This document shows positions 29,154 to 37,705 of a stretch of DNA of 64,000 nt, one piece after another. The position numbers and the translations under genes were made by a program. Within the stretch, counting starts at the first letter, position 1. The number at the start of each line of letters is the position of its first letter. The DNA lies in the NCBI RefSeq assembly GCF_032878875.1, contig NZ_CP118157.1, positions 558,001 through 622,000 of the forward strand, written 5' to 3'. This DNA comes from Microbacterium sp. AB. GTDB lineage: Bacteria; Actinomycetota; Actinomycetes; Actinomycetales; Microbacteriaceae. The notes under the pieces were generated by a model. That model made no database searches, was not told the origin of the DNA, and saw only the letters and a program-made list of their open reading frames with translations.

Positions 29154-29447
29154 ATGAACGAGATCACGGTTCAGGACCTCCATGCCCGCGGCGACGTGCC
29201 TCTCATCGACGTGCGCGAGACGCACGAGTTCGCGGCGGGGCACGTGCCCGGCGCGGTCAACATCCCCCTGTCCGAGATCGGCGACCGGCTCGAGGAGCTC
29301 CCCGCCGAGTCCTTCGACGTCATCTGCGAGCTGGGCGGCCGCTCCGGCCGCGTCGTGGAGGCGCTCACGGCGCGCGGCTACGAGGCCACGAACGTCGCGG
29401 GCGGCACGAGCGCCTGGCGCAACGCCGGCTACGACGTCGAGGCGTGA
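29154..29447 (+). CDS. Rhodanese-like sulfurtransferase domain protein
   Basis: The single-domain rhodanese has 97 residues. The catalytic Cys58 sits in the loop CELGGRSGR, fitting the CxxGxRS active-site loop. LIDVRETHEFAAGHVPGAVNIPL is the family entry signature. It carries persulfide sulfur or acts in thiol redox exchange. The next gene is a glutaredoxin-like protein 4 bases downstream, so the pair is probably co-expressed. ATG 29154 is preceded by GATACT 7 bases upstream. Confidence 0.9.
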   Translation: MNEITVQDLHARGDVPLIDVRETHEFAAGHVPGAVNIPLSEIGDRLEELPAESFDVICELGGRSGRVVEALTARGYEATNVAGGTSAWRNAGYDVEA

Positions 29448-29451
29448 CGCG

Positions 29452-29712
29452 GTGACGCAGCTCACCCTGATCGGCAAGCCCGACTGCCACCTGTGCGACG
29501 TCGCACGCGAGGTCGTCGACCAGGTCGTCGCCGATCTCCCCGACGAGACCGCCGACAGCATCGAGATCGTCGAGCGCTCGATCGCCGACGACGAGGCGCT
29601 CGCCGCGCAGTGGTGGGAGAAGATCCCCGTCGTGCTCATCGACGGGCAGCTCCACGGACACTGGCGCGTGTCGCCCGACCGACTGCGCGCGGCGCTCGCC
29701 GCCGCCTCCTGA
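29452..29712 (+). CDS. Glutaredoxin-like protein (DUF836 family)
   Basis: The 86-residue thioredoxin-fold protein has the redox motif CHLC (Cys12, Cys15) after the first strand LTLIGKPD, then the cis-Pro region KIPVVLIDG. This matches the glutaredoxin-like DUF836 family. It starts with GTG 29452 immediately after the rhodanese gene, and the two probably act together in thiol or persulfide handling. The exact partner is unknown. Confidence 0.88.
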   Translation: MTQLTLIGKPDCHLCDVAREVVDQVVADLPDETADSIEIVERSIADDEALAAQWWEKIPVVLIDGQLHGHWRVSPDRLRAALAAAS

Positions 29713-29731
29713 CCCCGAGAAAGGCACCGCC

Positions 29732-30034
29732 ATGGCCATCCGCCACATCGTCCTGTTCCAGCTCGCCGCGACCGACGAGGCCACGCGCGAGGAGCACGCC
29801 GCCGAGGCCAAGCGTCGTCTCGAGGCGCTCGTCGGGGTCGTGCCCGACCTGCTCGACCTCACCGTCTCTCGCAACGTCGCCTACGAGGGCTCGAACTTCG
29901 ACATCGTGCTCGAGTCGCATTTCCCCGACGTCGCCGCGCTCGAGGCTTACCAGGTCCATCCGGCACACGTCGAGACCGCGTCGTTCATCGGGACGATCCG
30001 CAGCGGACGCGCCGCGATCGACTTCGAGGTCTGA
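29732..30034 (+). CDS. Dabb (stress-responsive A/B barrel) domain protein
   Basis: The 100-residue dimeric alpha/beta barrel opens with IRHIVLFQLA and contains NFDIVLESHFPDVAALEAYQVHPAH, the Dabb signature. Such proteins have varied or unknown roles. AAAGG lies upstream of ATG 29732. It is the last gene of a short co-directional group after rhodanese and glutaredoxin. Confidence 0.87.
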   Translation: MAIRHIVLFQLAATDEATREEHAAEAKRRLEALVGVVPDLLDLTVSRNVAYEGSNFDIVLESHFPDVAALEAYQVHPAHVETASFIGTIRSGRAAIDFEV

Positions 30035-30076
30035 GCGGTCCGCCACGCCCCACCGGGGCCCGGCGCGCCGGACCGC
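30035..30076. terminator. Hairpin between the Dabb gene and aspS
   Basis: GCGGTCCG (30035-30042) pairs with CGGACCGC (30069-30076) around a very G+C-rich internal segment that can fold further. It lies between two convergent genes. Confidence 0.6.
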
Positions 30077-30085
30077 GCTCTCTTC

Positions 30086-31852
30086 TCAGCCCTCGTTGGG
30101 CTCGACGTCCACGCCGGCCTCGGCGCGCTGCGCAGGGGTGATCGGCGCGGGGGCGGCCGTCAGCGGGTCGAAGCCGTTGCCCGTCTTGGGGAACGCGATG
30201 ACCTCGCGGATCGACGACGCCCCGGCGAGCAGCGAGACCACGCGGTCCCAGCCGAACGCGATGCCGCCGTGCGGGGGGGCGCCGAACTGGAAGGCGTCGA
30301 GCAGGAAGCCGAACTTCTCCTGCGCCTCCTCCTCGGCGATGCCCATCACCTCGAACACCCGCTCCTGCACGGCACGCTGGTGGATGCGGATGGAGCCGCC
30401 GCCGATCTCGTTGCCGTTGCAGACGATGTCGTAGGCGTACGCGAGCGCCTCGCCGGGAGCCTCCTCGAAGCGGTCGATCCACTCGGGCTTGGGCGAGGTG
30501 AAGGCGTGGTGCACGGCCGTCCACGCCGAGTGCCCGAGGTCGACGTCGTCGTCCTCGCCGGTCGGCTTGAACAGCGGCGCGTCGACGACCCACACGAACG
30601 ACCAGGCGTCCTCGTCGATCTGACCGGTGCGCCGGGCGATCTCGACGCGGGCGGCGCCGAGCAGCGCGCGCGCCTCGCCCGTCGTCCCCGCGGCGAAGAA
30701 GACCGCGTCCCCCGGCCTCGCGCCCGTCGCCTCGGCGAGGCCGTCGCGCTCGGCGTCGGTGAGGTTCTTGGCGACGGGGCCGCCGAGCGCGCCGTCCTCG
30801 CCGAACGTGACGTAGGCGAGGCCTCGCGCGCCGCGCGACTTGGCCCAGTCCTGCCACGCGTCGAACTGCCGGCGGGGCAGCGAGGCGCCGCCGGGATGCA
30901 CGACGGCGCCGACGTACTCCTGCTGGAAGACGCGGAACGTCGTCCCGGAGAAGTACTCGGCCAGCTCGACGATCGGGTTGCCGAAGCGGAGGTCGGGCTT
31001 GTCCGACCCGTAGAGCCGCATGGCGTCGGCGAAGGTGATGCGCTCGATGGGCGTGGGGACCTCGACGTCGATGAGCCGCCACAGCGCGGAGACGATCTCC
31101 TCGCCGAGCGCGATGACGTCCTCCTGGTCGACGAAGCTCGCCTCGACGTCGAGCTGCGTGAACTCGGGCTGGCGGTCGGCGCGGAAGTCCTCGTCGCGGT
31201 AGCAGCGGGCGATCTGGTAGTAGCGCTCGACGCCGCCGACCTGGAGGAGCTGCTTGAACAGCTGCGGCGACTGCGGGAGCGCGTACCAGCTGCCGGGGCT
31301 CAGGCGCGCGGGGACGAGGAAGTCGCGCGCGCCCTCGGGCGTCGAGCGCGTGAGCGTCGGGGTCTCGACCTCGACGAAGTCGTGGCCGGCGAGCACCTCG
31401 CGGGCCGCGGCGTTCGCCTTCGAGCGCAGGCGCAGGGCGGCCGCGGGGGCCGGGCGGCGCAGGTCGAGGTAGCGGTGCTTGAGGCGGACCTCCTCGCCGA
31501 TCGTCTCGGTGCCGTCGAGCGCGGTCGACACCTGGAAGGGGAGGGGCGCCGACTCGTTGAGCACCTCGACCTCGGTCGCGATGACCTCGACGTCTCCCGT
31601 CGCGAGATGGGCGTTCGCGTTGCCCTCCGGGCGGTGCGACACCTCGCCGGTCACCCGCAGCACGAACTCGTTCCGCAGCGGGTGCGCCGTCTCCTCGTCG
31701 CGGATGACGACCTGGGCGATGCCCGAGGCGTCCCGCAGGTCGAGGAAGGCGACGCCTCCGTGATCGCGACGACGATCGACCCAGCCCGTGAGGGTGACGG
31801 TCTGACCGATGTGCTCGGCTCGCAGCGAGCCGGCCGTGTGGGTGCGAAGCAC
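30086..31852 (-). CDS. aspS: Aspartyl-tRNA synthetase
   Basis: The 588-residue class II synthetase charges tRNA-Asp. The N-terminal OB-fold anticodon domain ([19 protein letters not shown]) is followed by the class II core, with [26 protein letters not shown], the motif 2 region [25 protein letters not shown], the bacterial GAD insertion (about 300-410) and motif 3 in [14 protein letters not shown]. Whether it is discriminating for Asp only cannot be settled by eye. It starts at GTG 31852 with GAAGG about 7 bases upstream. A TAGACT at 31889-31894 may be its -10 box. Confidence 0.97.
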   Translation of the reverse strand: MLRTHTAGSLRAEHIGQTVTLTGWVDRRRDHGGVAFLDLRDASGIAQVVIRDEETAHPLRNEFVLRVTGEVSHRPEGNANAHLATGDVEVIATEVEVLNESAPLPFQVSTALDGTETIGEEVRLKHRYLDLRRPAPAAALRLRSKANAAAREVLAGHDFVEVETPTLTRSTPEGARDFLVPARLSPGSWYALPQSPQLFKQLLQVGGVERYYQIARCYRDEDFRADRQPEFTQLDVEASFVDQEDVIALGEEIVSALWRLIDVEVPTPIERITFADAMRLYGSDKPDLRFGNPIVELAEYFSGTTFRVFQQEYVGAVVHPGGASLPRRQFDAWQDWAKSRGARGLAYVTFGEDGALGGPVAKNLTDAERDGLAEATGARPGDAVFFAAGTTGEARALLGAARVEIARRTGQIDEDAWSFVWVVDAPLFKPTGEDDDVDLGHSAWTAVHHAFTSPKPEWIDRFEEAPGEALAYAYDIVCNGNEIGGGSIRIHQRAVQERVFEVMGIAEEEAQEKFGFLLDAFQFGAPPHGGIAFGWDRVVSLLAGASSIREVIAFPKTGNGFDPLTAAPAPITPAQRAEAGVDVEPNEG

Positions 31853-32004
31853 GGAGGAATCCTTCTGGTCGGGGTGACGAACTCCCTCAGTCTACGGGCG
31901 GGGTCCGCCGCCGCCGGGCGGACGGCGCATGCGGCCGAACGGGACGGGGCGCCTCCCGGACAGCCGTGTGCGGGGCTTCACAGCAACGTGGACGGGGATG
32001 CCGG

Positions 32005-32010
32005 TAGCGT
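32005..32010 (+). promoter_or_regulatory. -10 box TAGCGT of the DedA gene
   Basis: The box is followed by a leader of about 30 nt with a GAGGGG ribosome site before ATG 32050. Unlike most genes here, this one is leadered. Confidence 0.4.
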
Positions 32011-32049
32011 CGGAGGCTCATCCGCACGCCACGAGGGGACGACACCCGC

Positions 32050-32730
32050 ATGACGACGACCGAGGCGGCCGCCGCGGCCGACCAGGGATGGCTCTCGACA
32101 CTCGTCGACTGGGTCGTCGGGCTGATGGGCGTCATCGGCCCCTACGGGGCGGGGCTCGCGATCGCCCTGGAGAACCTCTTCCCGCCTCTTCCGAGCGAGG
32201 CCATCCTGCCCATGGCGGGACTCGCGGCGCACGCCGGCGAGTTCGCGCTCTGGGAGGCGATCCTCTGGACGACGATCGGCTCGCTCGTGGGCGCCCTGCT
32301 GCTGTACGGCATCGGCGCCTGGTTCGGGATCGACCGCCTGCGCTGGGTCGCGGACAAGCTCCCCCTCGTCTACGTCGAGGACGTCGACCGCACGGTCGCC
32401 TGGTTCCGCACGCACGGCGGCAAGGCGGTCTTCTTCGGGCGCTTCATCCCCATCTTCCGCAGCCTCATCTCGATCCCCGCGGGCGTCGTCCGCATGCCGC
32501 TGTGGCGCTTCGGGCTGTACACGACCGCCGGCAGCCTCATCTGGAACACGGCGTTCATCCTCGTGGGGTGGTACCTCGGCGAGTCCTGGCACATCGTCGA
32601 GGAGTACATGGACGTCGTCCAGAACGTCGTGATCGTCGTCGTCGTCGCCGTCGTGGCGTGGTTCGTCGTCGTCCGTGTCCGCGCCCGCCGGAAGAACGAC
32701 GACCACGCGGTCGAACCCCCGGCCGCGTGA
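32050..32730 (+). CDS. DedA/SNARE-associated family membrane protein
   Basis: The 226-residue DedA-type protein has the family signature ALENLFPPLPSEAILPMAG, then VGALLLYGIGAWFG and FFGRFIPIFRSLISIPAGVVRMP. DedA proteins recycle undecaprenyl phosphate or other lipids across the membrane. The C-terminus is basic. Specific substrate is not known. It precedes the histidine phosphatase gene by 22 bp. Confidence 0.91.
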   Translation: MTTTEAAAAADQGWLSTLVDWVVGLMGVIGPYGAGLAIALENLFPPLPSEAILPMAGLAAHAGEFALWEAILWTTIGSLVGALLLYGIGAWFGIDRLRWVADKLPLVYVEDVDRTVAWFRTHGGKAVFFGRFIPIFRSLISIPAGVVRMPLWRFGLYTTAGSLIWNTAFILVGWYLGESWHIVEEYMDVVQNVVIVVVVAVVAWFVVVRVRARRKNDDHAVEPPAA

Positions 32731-32740
32731 CGCACGTCCC

Positions 32741-32746
32741 TAGACT
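32741..32746 (+). promoter_or_regulatory. -10 box TAGACT of the histidine phosphatase gene
   Basis: The box ends 6 bases before GTG 32753. Confidence 0.5.
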
Positions 32747-32752
32747 GGGGCC

Positions 32753-33382
32753 GTGCCCGCCGAACGACTCCACCTCGTCCGCCACGGAGAGGTCTTCAAT
32801 CCGCGTCGCGTGCTCTACGAGCGCATCCCCGGCTTCGGGCTGAGCGACGACGGGCGGCGGATGACACGGGCCGCTGCGGAGTACGTGCGCGGCCTCGACC
32901 GGCCGCTCACCGAGCTCGTCTGCTCGCCGCTGCAGCGCACGCGCGAGTCCGCGGAGCCGTTCACGGCGCTGTTCGGCCTCGCCCCGCGCGTCGACGACCG
33001 CGTCGTCGAGCCGTGGAACGCCTTCGCGGGCACGCGCATGAGCAAGGCGGTCCTCATCCCGACGAACTGGTGGCGTCTGCGTCGGCCGTCCGTTCCCAGC
33101 TGGGGGGAGCCGTACGCGCAGATCGCCGAGCGGATGACCGCGGCCATGGACGACGCGTGGCATCGCGCGGACGACGGCGACGTCGTGATCGTGACGCACC
33201 AGTCGCCCATCTGGATCGCGCACCTGCGGGTCGCCGGGCTCCCGCTGCGGCACGATCCGCGCACGCGCCGGTGCGCGCTCTCGAGCGTGACGTCGTTCGA
33301 GCGCAAGGGCGACGTGTGGCGCGAGACCGACTACGCCGAGCCCGGGGCGACCGACGGCGCCGTGGACGTCGGCGCGGTGTGA
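32753..33382 (+). CDS. Histidine phosphatase (phosphoglycerate mutase-like)
   Basis: The 209-residue protein of the histidine phosphatase superfamily has LVRHGE with catalytic His11 near the N-terminus, CSPLQRTRESAEPF as the second arginine motif and VIVTHQSPIW with the second catalytic His. Substrate is not evident; it is the general bacterial type, too divergent to call GpmA. Position directly before the cytochrome c maturation genes recurs in actinobacterial genomes, but this does not define a role. Confidence 0.88.
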   Translation: MPAERLHLVRHGEVFNPRRVLYERIPGFGLSDDGRRMTRAAAEYVRGLDRPLTELVCSPLQRTRESAEPFTALFGLAPRVDDRVVEPWNAFAGTRMSKAVLIPTNWWRLRRPSVPSWGEPYAQIAERMTAAMDDAWHRADDGDVVIVTHQSPIWIAHLRVAGLPLRHDPRTRRCALSSVTSFERKGDVWRETDYAEPGATDGAVDVGAV

Positions 33383-33450
33383 CCCGCAGCGCGGCGGCCC
33401 GACGCGGCGGGACGCACAGCCCCGACCCAGCCAGTGCGGGAGCGGGAACG

Positions 33451-33456
33451 TAGGAT
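33451..33456 (+). promoter_or_regulatory. -10 box TAGGAT of the cytochrome c maturation operon
   Basis: The box ends 7 bases before GTG 33464. Confidence 0.55.
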
Positions 33457-33463
33457 GGGATCC

Positions 33464-34099
33464 GTGCGTCCCCCAGCAGCCACGTCCCCGAAGACGCGTG
33501 CCCCTCAGGCCCGCCGTGCCGGTGCTGCCGCCGCCGTCCTCGTGCTCGCCGCGGCGCTCGCGGCGTGCTCGGCGGACCCCGCGACCGAGGCGTATCTGTC
33601 GGGCACGAACCAGGGCTACATCTCCGGCGACTTCCGTGTCGAGGAGATCCCGCAGGAGGAGCGCGGCGAGCCCGTCGAGTGGGCCGGCGTCACGGAGGAC
33701 GGCGACGAGCTGACGAGCGACGACACCGCGGGAGACGTCGTCGTCGTGAACTTCTGGTACGCCGCCTGCGGCCCCTGCCGTGTGGAGGCCCCCGACCTCG
33801 AGTCGGTGTGGCAGGAGTACCGGGACGACGAGGTCAGCTTCGTGGGCGTGAACACCTACGACCAGGCCGACACCGCGAAGTCGTTCGCGAAGCAGTACGA
33901 GATCACCTACCCGAGCATCATCGACGTCAACGACGGCGCCGTGAAGCTCGCGTTCGCGGCGGCCACGCCCATCCAGGCCACTCCCACGACCCTCGTGCTC
34001 GACGCGGAGGGCCGTGTCGCCGCGCGCATCATCGGGCAGCTCGAAGGCGCGTCCATCCTCTCCACGCTCGTCGCCGACGCGCTCGCGGAGACGGCGTGA
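33464..34099 (+). CDS. resA: TlpA/ResA-type thioredoxin-like lipoprotein
   Basis: The 211-residue extracytoplasmic thiol reductase has a signal peptide with lipobox LAAC (Cys35), then a thioredoxin fold with FWYAACGPC (Cys102, Cys105) and the cis-Pro region IQATPTTLV. In this setting it reduces apocytochrome c before haem attachment. The start is taken as GTG 33464, 7 bases after TAGGAT. ATG 33455 overlaps that box. It is first in an operon with CcdA, ResB and CcsB. Confidence 0.93.
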   Translation: MRPPAATSPKTRAPQARRAGAAAAVLVLAAALAACSADPATEAYLSGTNQGYISGDFRVEEIPQEERGEPVEWAGVTEDGDELTSDDTAGDVVVVNFWYAACGPCRVEAPDLESVWQEYRDDEVSFVGVNTYDQADTAKSFAKQYEITYPSIIDVNDGAVKLAFAAATPIQATPTTLVLDAEGRVAARIIGQLEGASILSTLVADALAETA

Positions 34100-34118
34100 C
34101 GACCACGCGGCGCGCCTC

Positions 34119-34895
34119 GTGAACGTCGACGCCCTCGTCGTCGGCGGGACGCTCTGGCTCGCGATCCCGGTCGCGCTGCTCGCGGGACTGCTGTCGTTCC
34201 TCTCGCCGTGCGTGCTGCCGCTCATCCCGGGATACCTCGGGTTCATCGGCGGCGCCGTCGCGCCGCGCGGAGCGGACGGCGCCGCGTTCGACGTCCCCGG
34301 AGGGTCGCGCGGCCGCCTCGTCGGCGGCGTGCTGCTGTTCATCGCGGGCTTCACCCTCGTCTTCGTCGCGATCATCGTGCTCGGCGGCGTCGCCGGGGGA
34401 GCGACGCAGCGCTTCTCGCTGCTCTACGGCGACATCGTCACGCGCGTCCTGGGCGTCGTCGTCATCCTCATGGGGTTCGTCTTCCTCGGCTTCTTCGGGT
34501 CGGCGCAGCGGATCGCGCGTCCGCAGGTGAAGGGCGGCCTGGGGCTCGTCGGCGCCCCCCTTCTCGGCATCGCGCTCGGCATCGGATGGGCGCCGTGCAT
34601 CGGCCCGACCCTGGCGGCCATCACGACGCTCGCCTGGAACATCGGCGACCCCGGGCGCGCGGCGCTCCTCGGCGTCGCGTACTCTCTGGGGCTCGGCATC
34701 CCGTTCCTCCTCGTCGCGCTCGGGCTCGGCTGGGCGACGCGCTCGGTGTCCTTCCTCCGCCGCCACGTGCGCGCCGTGAACATCGCGGGCGGCGTCCTGC
34801 TCATCCTGCTCGGCGTGCTCATGGTGACAGGGGTCTGGGGCGGGCTCATGTCGCGTCTCGGCGCGCTCTTCCAGACGATCGTCCTCCCGCTGTGA
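34119..34895 (+). CDS. ccdA: Cytochrome c biogenesis thiol transporter CcdA
   Basis: The 258-residue membrane protein passes reductant from cytoplasmic thioredoxin to ResA. The paired cysteines sit in SFLSPCVLPLIPGY (Cys31) and GWAPCIGPTL (Cys160), as in all CcdA proteins, within about six membrane segments. The GTG at 34119 is 20 bases after the resA stop and has no clear ribosome site, so translational coupling is likely. Confidence 0.94.
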   Translation: MNVDALVVGGTLWLAIPVALLAGLLSFLSPCVLPLIPGYLGFIGGAVAPRGADGAAFDVPGGSRGRLVGGVLLFIAGFTLVFVAIIVLGGVAGGATQRFSLLYGDIVTRVLGVVVILMGFVFLGFFGSAQRIARPQVKGGLGLVGAPLLGIALGIGWAPCIGPTLAAITTLAWNIGDPGRAALLGVAYSLGLGIPFLLVALGLGWATRSVSFLRRHVRAVNIAGGVLLILLGVLMVTGVWGGLMSRLGALFQTIVLPL

Positions 34896-34915
34896 CCCCC
34901 GACCAGGGAGAGCCC

Positions 34916-36598
34916 GTGACCGACACGCACACCGCACCGCCACGCGACGGGAGCGAGCCGCTGCGGCCGTCCGACCACTTCGACTCCGAGGACACGATCA
35001 CCCAGCCCTCGCTCGGCCTCGTCGGATGGCTGCGGTGGGGATGGCGCCAGCTCACGAGCATGCGGACGGCGCTCGTCCTGCTGCTCCTGCTCGCGATCGC
35101 GGCCGTGCCGGGGTCGATCTTCCCGCAGCGGATGGCGAACCCCAACGGCGTGACGCAGTGGGAGAGCGACAACCCCGACCTCTTCCCCGTGCTCGACGCC
35201 CTGCAGCTGTTCGACGTGTATCAGTCGGTGTGGTTCTCGGCGATCTACATCCTGCTCTTCGTCTCGCTCATCGGGTGCATCCTGCCGCGCACCCAGCATC
35301 ACTGGAAGGCGCTGCGCTCACGCCCGCCGCGCACCCCCGTGCGGCTCCGGCGCCTCGACGACTTCCGCGAGGAGCGCATCGAGGCGGGCGACGACCCCGA
35401 CGGCGAGGCCGCGAACGCGGTCGACTTCGCGGCCGCCCAGCTGAGGTCGCAGGGATATCGGGTCGAGCGCTACGACGGCCGAGGCTCCTACTCCGTCTCC
35501 GCCGAGCGGGGCTACCTGCGCGAGACCGGCAACCTCGTCTTCCACGCCGCGCTCGTCGGCATCCTCGTCACGGTCGGCGTCGGCGGGGGCTTCGCCTACA
35601 CGGGACAGCGGGTCGTGGTCGAGGGGACGACGTTCGTGAACTCGCTCCTCGACTACTCCTCCATGAACCGGGGCCGCTTCGTCTCCGACGCGGCGCTGTC
35701 GCCGTACTCGATGAAGCTCGACACGTTCGACGTGACCTATGTGGAGCCCGGGACGAACGGCGCCGGCCAGGCGGGCGACTTCTCCGCGAACGTCACCGTC
35801 ACGCACACGGACGGCAGGACCACCGAGGAGGCGGTGCGCGTCAACCATCCGCTCCAGCTCGACGGCGACGCCATCTACCTGCTCGGCAACGGCTACGCGC
35901 CGACCATCACGGTGCGCGACGCCGACGGCGACGTCGTCTACGCCGACTCCGTGCCGTTCCTGCCGCAGGACGCGAACATGACGTCGCTCGGCGTCGTGAA
36001 GGTGACCGACGGCATGCCGGAGCAGCTCGGGCTCGTCGGCTTCTTCTATCCGACGCAGGTCCAGAACAGCTCGGGCGCGTTCGCCTCCGCCTACGGCGAC
36101 CTGCTCAACCCCATGCTGACCCTCGACGTGTATGCGGGCGACCTCGGCATCGACGACGGCACGCCGCGCTCGGTGTACACGCTCGACCCCACCGGGATGG
36201 AGAAGCTCACGGGGACCGAGACCGAGACCGATTCCATCGAGCTCGCCCCCGGCGAGACCGCCGACCTCCCGAACGGGCTGGGAACCATCACGTTCGAGGA
36301 CGCCACGCCCGAGGACGCCGACCCCGCCCTCGGGTACACCGAGTCGGTCAAGCGGTTCGCGTCGCTGCAGATCCACCACGACGCCTCGGCGCCCGTCGTG
36401 CTGCTCTTCGCGATCCTCGCCACGCTCGGCCTCCTCGTCGCCCTGTTCGTGCCGCGCCGGCGCATGTGGGTCAAGGCGACGCCCGACGGCGACGGCGTGC
36501 GGATCGAGTACGCGGGCCTCGCGCGCGGGGAGGACCCGACGCTCGGCGAGGCCGTCGAACAGCTCCGGACCACGCATCAGGCCGCGCTGCGAGGATGA
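34916..36598 (+). CDS. resB: Cytochrome c biogenesis protein ResB
   Basis: The 560-residue ResB/Ccs1-type component of the system II haem lyase has membrane segments near 55-75, 105-125 and 190-215, a large extracytoplasmic domain, and a last segment (VVLLFAILATLGLLVALFVP). With CcsB it ligates haem to apocytochrome c. GTG 34916 is supported by AGGGAG 5 bases upstream. Signature stretches include LGLVGWLRWGWRQLTSMRTAL and RGYLRETGNLVFHAALVGI. Confidence 0.93.
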   Translation: MTDTHTAPPRDGSEPLRPSDHFDSEDTITQPSLGLVGWLRWGWRQLTSMRTALVLLLLLAIAAVPGSIFPQRMANPNGVTQWESDNPDLFPVLDALQLFDVYQSVWFSAIYILLFVSLIGCILPRTQHHWKALRSRPPRTPVRLRRLDDFREERIEAGDDPDGEAANAVDFAAAQLRSQGYRVERYDGRGSYSVSAERGYLRETGNLVFHAALVGILVTVGVGGGFAYTGQRVVVEGTTFVNSLLDYSSMNRGRFVSDAALSPYSMKLDTFDVTYVEPGTNGAGQAGDFSANVTVTHTDGRTTEEAVRVNHPLQLDGDAIYLLGNGYAPTITVRDADGDVVYADSVPFLPQDANMTSLGVVKVTDGMPEQLGLVGFFYPTQVQNSSGAFASAYGDLLNPMLTLDVYAGDLGIDDGTPRSVYTLDPTGMEKLTGTETETDSIELAPGETADLPNGLGTITFEDATPEDADPALGYTESVKRFASLQIHHDASAPVVLLFAILATLGLLVALFVPRRRMWVKATPDGDGVRIEYAGLARGEDPTLGEAVEQLRTTHQAALRG

Positions 36599-36625
36599 CC
36601 CCGACCGCCGTACGCCCACGAGATC

Positions 36626-36631
36626 TAGGAT
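36626..36631 (+). promoter_or_regulatory. -10 box TAGGAT of ccsB
   Basis: The box ends 7 bases before ATG 36639, inside the operon. ccsB may therefore also be transcribed separately. Confidence 0.5.
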
Positions 36632-36638
36632 GGACGCC

Positions 36639-37631
36639 ATGCAGCTCGATGCCGTGACGCTGGACACCTACTCCGTCGTGCTCGTCTGGACGGCGGTGTC
36701 GCTCTACGTCCTGAGCTTCCTCGCCTACTCCGTCGACCTCGCGAACCGCTCCCAGGCGTCGATCGCCGCCAAGGACGCGGCCGCCGAGAGGCAGCTCGCG
36801 GGCGTGGGCGCGCGAGGCGCGACGACCGCCGCCCCCGGCGCGGACGCCGCCCCGCAGCGGCCCCCGCGCTACGTGTGGGGCCGCATCGGCACCTCGCTCA
36901 CCTGGCTCGGTCTCGTCTTCCACCTCGGCGCCACCGTGCTGCGCGGCGTGGCCGCGGCGCGCGTGCCGTGGTCCAACATGTACGAGTTCGCGATGACGGG
37001 CACCCTGCTCATCACGGCCGTGTACCTCGGCGTGCTGTTCTGGCGCGACCTGCGCTTCCTCGGCGCGTTCATCACGGGCCTCGTCGCGGTGCTCCTGGGA
37101 AGCTCGTCGTTGTTCTACGTCGAGGTCGTCCCGCTCATGGACCCGCTGAAGTCCATCTGGCTCGTCATCCACGTCTTCGTCGCGTCGCTCGCGACGGCGT
37201 TCCTCGCGCTGGCGTTCGCGCTCTCCGTCCTGCAGCTCCTGCAGGCCCGCCGCGAGCGCCGGGCCGTCGAGGCCGCGGAGGGGCCGGCGAAGAAGAGCAT
37301 GCTGCGCACCATCCCGAGCGCCGAGGCGCTCGAGGGGCTCGCGTACCGCTTCGCGATCATCGGATTCATCTTCTGGACCTTCACGCTCATCGCCGGCGCC
37401 ATCTGGGCCAACGACGCGTGGGGCCGCTACTGGGGCTTCGACACCAAGGAGGTGTGGACTTTCATCATCTGGGTGCTCTACGCCGGCTACATCCACGCCC
37501 GCGCGACCCGCGGCTGGCGGGGCACCCGCTCGGCATGGCTCTCGATCGTCGGCTTCGTCGCCGTCATCTTCAACTTCACCGTCGTGAACATGTTCTTCGA
37601 GGGGCTCCACGCGTACAGCGGCCTGAGCTGA
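36639..37631 (+). CDS. ccsB: Cytochrome c biogenesis protein CcsB (CcsA/CcmC-type)
   Basis: The 330-residue multi-pass haem handler contains the tryptophan-rich haem motif in IWANDAWGRYWGFDTKEVW. Conserved His residues lie on outer loops (LVFHLGATVLRG, LVIHVFVA). It exports and presents haem, acting with ResB. ATG 36639 is chosen over ATG 36630, which overlaps the TAGGAT box. Confidence 0.94.
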   Translation: MQLDAVTLDTYSVVLVWTAVSLYVLSFLAYSVDLANRSQASIAAKDAAAERQLAGVGARGATTAAPGADAAPQRPPRYVWGRIGTSLTWLGLVFHLGATVLRGVAAARVPWSNMYEFAMTGTLLITAVYLGVLFWRDLRFLGAFITGLVAVLLGSSSLFYVEVVPLMDPLKSIWLVIHVFVASLATAFLALAFALSVLQLLQARRERRAVEAAEGPAKKSMLRTIPSAEALEGLAYRFAIIGFIFWTFTLIAGAIWANDAWGRYWGFDTKEVWTFIIWVLYAGYIHARATRGWRGTRSAWLSIVGFVAVIFNFTVVNMFFEGLHAYSGLS

Positions 37632-37693
37632 TCGCGAGGCACCGCACCACGCCCGCGTGGGAGAGCGCTGAGCGCCGGCCCGCCGGCCGCGCA

Positions 37694-37699
37694 TAGGGT
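37694..37699 (+). promoter_or_regulatory. -10 box TAGGGT of the acyltransferase gene
   Basis: The box ends 6 bases before GTG 37706. Confidence 0.5.
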
Positions 37700-37705
37700 G
37701 GTCGG